Below are positions 49,835-54,685 of a DNA stretch of 54,685 bases, one piece after another. Within the stretch, counting starts at the first letter, position 1; each line of letters begins with the position of its first letter. This DNA comes from JBFMFR01 sp040752025 (GTDB lineage: Bacteria; Chloroflexota; Anaerolineae; Anaerolineales; UBA4823). The stretch covers positions 1 through 54,685 of the forward strand of contig JBFMFR010000049.1 of the NCBI GenBank assembly GCA_040752025.1, written 5' to 3'. The notes beneath the pieces were generated by a model, which was given only the letters and a program-made list of their open reading frames with translations, was not told the origin of the DNA and did no database searches. The position numbers and the translations under genes were made by a program.

Positions 49835-50689
49835 TCAGATATCAAGAACGAGCCCATCGTAGGCGACTTCGTAACCGTTTCGCCGGGCAAATTCTGCCAG
49901 TTCCGGGTGGGCGGGATTGCCTTCGTGGGCGATGTGTGTGGCGAAGACGCGCCCGCCCGGCCGCAGCAGCTCCTCGCTGCGCATGCGCCTGGCGTGCTCG
50001 ATAACCTGGTGAGCGCTCAGGTGGTCGCTGCCGGGCTGGTCCGGGCCGTAGGTGTGGTCGAGGATGATCAGGTCAAAGCGCATTTCGTGCTGGTGAAAGG
50101 CCTGCCAGGTCGCTTCGAGCAGCGCGGCAGTGTCGGCGCCATAGAATAGGCTGCAGCCATTGGCTTCGACAGCGTATAACAATGCGCCCATGCCCGGGGC
50201 GTGGTTGGCGGGGAAGGCCGTGAGGCGATATTCGCCGCAAGTGAAAGGCTGCAGCGCCTGGATGGGGTGGACTTTCAGGTTCAGCTCCTCTTCGGCCTGC
50301 GGGGACAGGAGCGAATAGCCTGCCAGGTCCCTTGCGAAGGTCTCGGCGGCGCGCTGCAGGGTCTCCGGCGAGGCGTAGAAGTGCAAAATGGGTGCGCCGG
50401 CCACGCCGAAGCCGGGGCTGCGCGAGAGCAGGTGTGACAGGTCCAGGTGATCGGCGTGGGGGTGCGTTTGCAGGCAGTAGCGCACGTTGGCCAGCGCACA
50501 GCCGTACGCCTGCGCCGCCGCCTGGATGTCAGGGCCGAGGTCGATGAGCAGATCGTCGTTGACCAATACAGCAGAGCGCTTTCTCAGGCTGGGGCCGCCC
50601 AGGGCGCGTGCCTGCTGGCAGTTGGCGCAGCGGCAGAAGGCTTCTGGGAAGGCGTTCGCCGCCGAGGTTCCAAGAAAGGTGACTTTCAT
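49835..50689 (-). CDS. PhnP-like MBL-fold metallo-hydrolase
   Basis: A 284-residue protein; the ATG at 50689 starts directly with the fold ('MKVTFLGTSAANAFPEAFCR'), while a longer frame upstream is not protein-like. Cys-Arg-Cys-x2-Cys (19-24) forms the extra zinc knuckle seen in PhnP. The metal site is 'THPHADHLD' (His76, His78, Asp80, His81), and later histidines lie in 'FPANHAPGMGALLY' and 'ILDHTYGP'. PhnP hydrolyses cyclic phosphodiesters; related enzymes act on other phosphodiesters, so the substrate is open. No phn genes are nearby. Confidence 0.85.
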   Translation of the reverse strand: MKVTFLGTSAANAFPEAFCRCANCQQARALGGPSLRKRSAVLVNDDLLIDLGPDIQAAAQAYGCALANVRYCLQTHPHADHLDLSHLLSRSPGFGVAGAPILHFYASPETLQRAAETFARDLAGYSLLSPQAEEELNLKVHPIQALQPFTCGEYRLTAFPANHAPGMGALLYAVEANGCSLFYGADTAALLEATWQAFHQHEMRFDLIILDHTYGPDQPGSDHLSAHQVIEHARRMRSEELLRPGGRVFATHIAHEGNPAHPELAEFARRNGYEVAYDGLVLDI

Positions 50690-50864
50690 TTTACTTATTT
50701 GTACACGGATTGGCGCGGATGAACACGGATTTTTTTGGGAAGAGCACTGTGGGGGTATTATAACTCGAGCGGATTGGTGCGATGGTGAGAGTCGCTGACA
50801 GGTTGTATAATTGGGAAAACAGGGATGTCTGCGGCGGACAACCTGACGACCCAAAGGCCTAGTT

Positions 50865-50870
50865 GTTAAT
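50865..50870. repeat. Target site duplication, left
   Basis: GTTAAT directly before the left inverted repeat; the same six bases follow the right end at 52384-52389. Confidence 0.85.
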
Positions 50871-52383
50871 TGTCATCCATCATAACATCGGGAAAAAAAG
50901 CAGCACGTTAACAACCGAAGAAACCATCAAGACATCGTAGACGGGGTCAAAGCAGGGCGTTTGAAAACACTTGCGAGCAAGGCTTGCCACCAGTTCAAGC
51001 TGGTTTGCTTACGTGCGAACTGGGCTTGCAAAGGCACCACGGGCTCGTTGAGCGAAAAGGGGTGCTCCGCCAAACAGCGGCGTTTAGGAGCATCGGGTGC
51101 GGCATCATAAATTCGCAACGTTGCACCACTGAGCTTTAGCGACAGGGTAGCCCAAACGCCTTGATTGGGAACACCTAATCCAGCCGACCAGATCTTGTTC
51201 AGGATGAGAACACTCCGATTTTCATCCACTGCTCGCAAAAAGTGGACTTGTCCGACAGTGATTGGCAATGGATTTGGTATCGAAAAGCCACACAGCAGTT
51301 TGCATGCAGGAACTGTGCGGTGGATTTCCAGCGGAGATTGTCCAGCAAGAGCGGAGTGATGATGGCTGTTACGATAGTTTGGGAAAAAGAGCGCCGAACG
51401 TTGGCGTACAGCGGCAAGATCTTCAAGATGTTCTTTCTTCCAGACAAAATCTGAGTAATCCTGATGAAAACGTTCTACAAAGGCATTACTCTCCGGGTGA
51501 TAAAACGGCGAGAAGACCGGTTGAACACCAACATACAGCGCCAGACGAACCACTTTGCCAATCACGCCAGGGTGTTTGTAGCCACCGCTGAAGCAACTTT
51601 CGTTATCCATCTGCAAATACTCCGACAGTCCCATCTCCCGCCAGGTGTGCATAATGAACTCGACTGCATCCCCAGAACGCTTGTGGGCGAATTGCTTGCC
51701 CGCCGGGTAGCGTGATACTACATCGATGCTGTTGAAACAAGCAATGCTCTGTCCACCGGTCAGGTAGTGCGGAACAATATCCACTTGGGTCAATTGGTGC
51801 ACCGCACTTGGTTTCTGGTGTGGATACACCACTTCTTTTTCTGTCTGGGGTAGTTTGGGCTTGGTCTTGCCAGCCTGACGCAGGATGCGCTCGATTGTGC
51901 TCACGGCTGGCAGCGGCGTAATCCCAGCACTACATAACCTGCCATAAATCGCATCTGCCCCAATGTAGCCCAGGTTATCCTTGTTCTTTGCTTCGACCTC
52001 CAGCTCGCTACGAATGCGCAGGATTTCTTGGCGCACTTTGGCGGGTGTGCCCCTCACAATATGCTTGGGCGCCCGTGAGCGACCTCGCAAACCAGCCCAC
52101 CCTTCCTGCTGATAACGTTCTTCCCACTTGTATGCCCAGGCAGAAGACCTGCCCAATTCCTGCGCCGCCTCCCGTGGCTTTTTGCCGCTGTTCAATAAGT
52201 GGATCAACGATTTCCTGTCTTCATAATCGGCTTGTTCGCTCATAATTCACCTACTCCTTGCTCGGATAAGCAAATTATGCGCTCTTTTCTACGATGTTGT
52301 GATGGTTTCGGTTGTTAAGGTTCTGTCTACGATGTTATGATGGTTTATCTGTTAGATTGTCTACGTTGTCCTGATGGACGACA
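50871..52383. mobile_element. Complete IS481-like insertion sequence
   Basis: A 1513-base element bounded by 20-base inverted repeats beginning TGTC (TGTCATCCATCATAACATCG on the left; TGTCGTCCATCAGGACAACG read inward from the right) and flanked by GTTAAT duplications. It carries one transposase gene. Subterminal copies of the ACCATCA...ACATCGTAGAC word lie at 50923-50942, 52289-52306 and 52325-52344, likely transposase-binding sites. The clean TSD and intact gene suggest fairly recent insertion. Confidence 0.9.
50927..52243 (-). CDS. IS481-like DDE transposase
   Basis: A 438-residue transposase. An N-terminal HTH ('SLIHLLNSGKKPREAAQELG', 'WAYKWEERYQQEGWAGLRGR') is followed by a second HTH-like segment and the rve integrase core: Asp155 ('TQVDIVPHY'), Asp213 ('LQMDNE') and Glu257 ('YHPESNAFVERFH'), the DDE triad. 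The C-terminal 130 residues are a beta-rich tail. The stop codon falls inside a subterminal repeat of the element. No frameshift or internal stop is seen. Confidence 0.92.
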   Translation of the reverse strand: MSEQADYEDRKSLIHLLNSGKKPREAAQELGRSSAWAYKWEERYQQEGWAGLRGRSRAPKHIVRGTPAKVRQEILRIRSELEVEAKNKDNLGYIGADAIYGRLCSAGITPLPAVSTIERILRQAGKTKPKLPQTEKEVVYPHQKPSAVHQLTQVDIVPHYLTGGQSIACFNSIDVVSRYPAGKQFAHKRSGDAVEFIMHTWREMGLSEYLQMDNESCFSGGYKHPGVIGKVVRLALYVGVQPVFSPFYHPESNAFVERFHQDYSDFVWKKEHLEDLAAVRQRSALFFPNYRNSHHHSALAGQSPLEIHRTVPACKLLCGFSIPNPLPITVGQVHFLRAVDENRSVLILNKIWSAGLGVPNQGVWATLSLKLSGATLRIYDAAPDAPKRRCLAEHPFSLNEPVVPLQAQFARKQTSLNWWQALLASVFKRPALTPSTMS

Positions 52384-52528
52384 GTTAATGACGAAATTGA
52401 CCAGCAGCTTCAAGCGTGGGAATGATGGGAGGAACGAGATATGAATTTGCATCCAAAAGAAAGAACGAGCTTACTTTCACAGTCAGCTATTATTAGTGGC
52501 AGGGAAAATCGCCACGGCCTGGAGGAGG
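52384..52528. pseudogene. Possible decayed ORF interrupted by the IS
   Basis: If the IS and one TSD copy are removed, the plus strand reads 'RPKGLVVNDEIDQQLQAWE', then TGA, then in the same frame 'WEERDMNLHPKERTSLLSQS' to a stop at 52545. Before the left flank a TGA also occurs in frame. The protein-like wording on both sides suggests a small degraded gene; a 34-codon ORF from the ATG at 52441 has a GGAGG site but overlaps the PP2C gene. Low certainty. Confidence 0.3.
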
Positions 52529-53389
52529 CTAGGGCATTTCGATGATCACTGCTGTAACATTGTCATCTACATTCCGACCTATAGCGATGTCAACCAAAGT
52601 TTTAGCTGCCCTTTCAGCATTGCACTTTTGGACAACTGAGACTATTTCCTTATTGCTAACATAGGTTCCATCGCCTAAAGGTGTCGGCTTGACCAACCCA
52701 TCAGAACAAACCAAGACCACATCATTTGACTTCAAAATTAATCCTTGTTGTTGAAAAGCAACACTACCACTTTCTTGCCCACCTTTCAAGTAAAGACCTA
52801 AGTCAACCGTAATTGTTGTATCGGAGCCAACCGAACGTACCAAGCTTCCCGCATTAGGGTGTCTAAAAGCTTCTTTTGCTGATAGTTTCCCATCTCGAAT
52901 ATGCTCCCAAGCCCAAGTATGATCAACGGTCAACTGTATCAATTCTTTTCTGTTGCGTATCAAATACACTCTACTATCACCAACGTTGGCAACATATAAT
53001 CTACTTGAGACAATTGCAGCAATGGCTACAGTAGTACACATGCCATCGCTTTCACTATTGCTAGTCCCCTCAACATAAACCTTGCGATTTGCCTCCCCAA
53101 CAGCTTTTCCGAGCAACTCGGGAATATTGATAATGCTAGAAGAAAGGCAATAGTCAACAATCGAATCGACTGTTATCTGGGCTGCACGCTGTCCCAAATT
53201 GCCTCCCCCTATACCATCAGCAACAATACCTAGAGTAATATCTACCCCCCCCTGAGTGTGAAGAATACCGCAAAAGTGACGATCTTGGTATTCGCGAATT
53301 CTTGTGGCTGTACCAATATGGCCATAACCAAAAAAAATTGGGGAACCTTTTTTGGGTTTAGTTCTAAGCTTGCGTATCACCGATTCCAT
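52529..53389 (-). CDS. PP2C-family Ser/Thr phosphatase
   Basis: A 286-residue phosphatase with all PP2C metal motifs: 'GIVADGIGGGNLG' (Asp58), 'MCTTVAIAAI', 'VANVGDSRVYLI', 'LVCSDGL' and 'VDDNVTAVII' (Asp275-Asp276). It should remove phosphate groups placed by the neighbouring kinase. It starts three bases after the kinase stop, so they form one operon. The DNA is AT-rich compared with the rest of the window, as are its codons. Confidence 0.9.
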   Translation of the reverse strand: MESVIRKLRTKPKKGSPIFFGYGHIGTATRIREYQDRHFCGILHTQGGVDITLGIVADGIGGGNLGQRAAQITVDSIVDYCLSSSIINIPELLGKAVGEANRKVYVEGTSNSESDGMCTTVAIAAIVSSRLYVANVGDSRVYLIRNRKELIQLTVDHTWAWEHIRDGKLSAKEAFRHPNAGSLVRSVGSDTTITVDLGLYLKGGQESGSVAFQQQGLILKSNDVVLVCSDGLVKPTPLGDGTYVSNKEIVSVVQKCNAERAAKTLVDIAIGRNVDDNVTAVIIEMP

Positions 53390-53392
53390 TTT

Positions 53393-54334
53393 TTACAATG
53401 ATTTTGCTTTACTAGCAACAACTGGCCCGCTTCCATACGGGGACAGGAAGGTTAATACTTCTTGGATTGATGGTCTAGAATTTGGTGTCTTGCTGAGGCA
53501 ACCGTCAACTACAAAGCGATCAAATCCAGGATCTACTTCCGAATTAAAGTTGCGAATGCTGGTCGCTTTTACATCTAATATTTGGGATGTTAATCGGCGA
53601 GGGTTATTCGAAGGAAAAGGCACCTTTCCTGTCAAAGACTGATAAAGCAAAACCCCAATTGACCAAATTTCAGCGCTGACTGGATCAATATAGAATTCTG
53701 GGGAATCTAAACCGCGAGCAACACGAATACGTTCAGGCGGCATCGTGTAGAAAGTACCAGCTTCCTCACGATAGCTCTTAACACCTGCAGCTGTACCGAA
53801 GTCGATTAGAACAGGATCGAAAAGCTCGCCTTTGCGAATTGGTTTGCGAAAAACAACATTTTCGGCTTTTAGATCATTATGCGTTAAATTTCTTGAATAA
53901 AGATAGTTCAAACCAAGGCAAACATTACCAATAATATTGGAGGCCTCTGCTACAGTGAGCGGACCATATTTCTTGATATGATCATTCAAATTATCGCCTT
54001 CCAGATACTCCATAATGAAATACCAAGGTTGACCTTCCATGCGATAAATACTGGCATAGTAACGATTACCTGATCTAAAATCGTTTTTATCTCGAGGTAT
54101 AGGTACCACTCTGACAACACGTTGATGATTCAAGCGTGAAAGTAAATCAGCTTCGCCCCGAATGGCATTACGATTATGTTCATTTTGCTCATTAGACAAA
54201 CCGACCAAACTCAATTTCATCGCATAGGGTTCATTTTGCAGTGAGAGCACTTTGAGTATCCAAGCCATTCCTCCACGCTTGATTTCATCCTCAATGATAT
54301 AGCTGCCAATATTTTGGCCTTGCATGAATTCCAT
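53393..54334 (-). CDS. Soluble Ser/Thr protein kinase
   Basis: A 313-residue kinase without a membrane helix. The glycine loop is unusual ('IKRGGMAWILKVL', with Gly-Gly-Met-Ala), the catalytic lysine is Lys40 ('YAMKLSL'), the loop is 'THNDLKAEN' (Asp154; Asn replaces Arg of HRD) and the metal motif is 'IDFGTAAG' (Asp179). 'TMPPERIRV' and 'WSIGVLLYQSLTGKVPF' follow. The missing Arg in HRD places it among RD-minus kinases, often not activated by loop phosphorylation. AT-rich, with the PP2C gene downstream. Confidence 0.88.
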   Translation of the reverse strand: MEFMQGQNIGSYIIEDEIKRGGMAWILKVLSLQNEPYAMKLSLVGLSNEQNEHNRNAIRGEADLLSRLNHQRVVRVVPIPRDKNDFRSGNRYYASIYRMEGQPWYFIMEYLEGDNLNDHIKKYGPLTVAEASNIIGNVCLGLNYLYSRNLTHNDLKAENVVFRKPIRKGELFDPVLIDFGTAAGVKSYREEAGTFYTMPPERIRVARGLDSPEFYIDPVSAEIWSIGVLLYQSLTGKVPFPSNNPRRLTSQILDVKATSIRNFNSEVDPGFDRFVVDGCLSKTPNSRPSIQEVLTFLSPYGSGPVVASKAKSL

Positions 54335-54358
54335 CTATCATACTCCCTTTTTCATACT

Positions 54359-54601
54359 CTAAAAAGTTTGTTGGGATGGATCAAAATCATCATCTGGTTT
54401 ACGAATTGAATGGTCACTTTCTGGGGAATGCAAGGATTGGTCTTCTATTCTAGGTTTTCTAGGTACACGATAAGGGCGATCTGCCTCTTGTGAAATACCT
54501 TTGTATTCTTCTTGGGTTACAGTATCTCCTTGCCGGACATCGCTGACTTCTTGCCCTAAGGAATGCGGATTAAATAACTGTCTGGTGTTTTTTCGGTCTT
54601 G
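54359..54601 (-). pseudogene. 3' remnant of an upstream gene in the kinase operon
   Basis: The minus strand is open for 80 codons before TAG at 54359-54361 and reads, near its end, 'DRPYRVPRKPRIEDQSLHSP' and 'DDDFDPSQQTF'. In the same frame a TAG stands at 54602-54604 and a TAA at 54641-54643, and no good start lies within the open part. It looks like the polar C-terminal tail of a protein whose upstream part has been broken or lies in another frame. Sequencing error cannot be excluded. Confidence 0.4.
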
Positions 54602-54685
54602 CTAGATATTGTCCATTGGGTTATGCTTCTGCGTAATCTGTTACCGATCAAATCAATGCGGAATGGAAAGATGATGGCTTACAGT
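54362..54685. other. Right-edge region
   Basis: Apart from the remnant tail described above, I see no gene in this AT-rich end of the window. A gene upstream of the kinase probably continues or once continued past the edge. Confidence 0.45.

Noticed and set aside
49835..50689. Phosphonate (phn) locus
   Set aside because: Only a PhnP-like hydrolase is present; no C-P lyase or phosphonate transporter genes are nearby.

Overview
The window looks like a chromosomal segment of a GC-rich Chloroflexota bacterium, most likely of the Anaerolineae/Caldilineae type. This is inferred from gene content and repeat style, not from a marker gene. Supporting signs are many lipoproteins and secreted proteins with Pro/Thr-rich linkers, Ser/Thr kinases fused to extracellular sensor domains, a large pentapeptide-repeat membrane protein, and gene gaps filled with degenerate short-word repeats and hairpin elements. 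No rRNA, tRNA or CRISPR array was found.

Layout, left to right. 1-770: repeat-filled spacer. 771-3312: three translationally coupled genes, a TraB/GumN-like protein between two paralogous GNAT-fold (DUF2156-like) proteins. 3439-5720: two lipoproteins on the minus strand. 5941-10469: a complete aapJQMP-type amino-acid ABC importer (minus). 10898-14891: isoprenylcysteine-methyltransferase-like membrane protein, small lipoprotein, LysM protein, GNAT acetyltransferase, and a WYL-domain regulator divergent from a GyrI-like effector-binding protein across a perfect palindrome. 15071-19083: lipoprotein M61-like peptidase and a secreted GH44 glycosidase. 19205-19543: small helical protein.

20065-30062 is the most unusual block. 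It is a minus-strand run of eight genes resembling a minimal, atypical type VII (ESX/WXG100) secretion locus: WXG100 protein, helical protein, short second WXG-like protein, coiled-coil/TM protein with an extracellular FGE-fold domain, coiled-coil/TM paralogue without that domain, a soluble FtsK/EssC-like ATPase, a WXG100 domain fused to a papain-like (C39-type) peptidase, and a membrane-anchored pentapeptide-repeat protein. The WXG-peptidase fusion is a good candidate secreted effector. A type IIG-like restriction-methylase gene with an AT-rich recognition region runs divergently (30283-34335).

34336-36401 is repeat-rich, with one SRPBCC-like gene. 36402-45159 is a plus-strand group for envelope sensing and glycan handling: Ser/Thr kinase with a PD40 propeller sensor, GH3/NagZ, anchored CBM-like protein, secreted beta-helix protein, and a Ser/Thr kinase with an FGE-fold sensor. 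45182-50689 (minus) carries a GPH-family sugar transporter coupled to a zinc-ribbon membrane protein, PIN/Phd and HicBA toxin-antitoxin pairs, a fructosamine-kinase-like protein and a PhnP-like metallo-hydrolase. 50871-52383 is an intact IS481-like element with 6-bp target duplication. The right edge is an AT-rich PP2C phosphatase/Ser-Thr kinase pair with the 3' remnant of another gene upstream, probably acquired from elsewhere.
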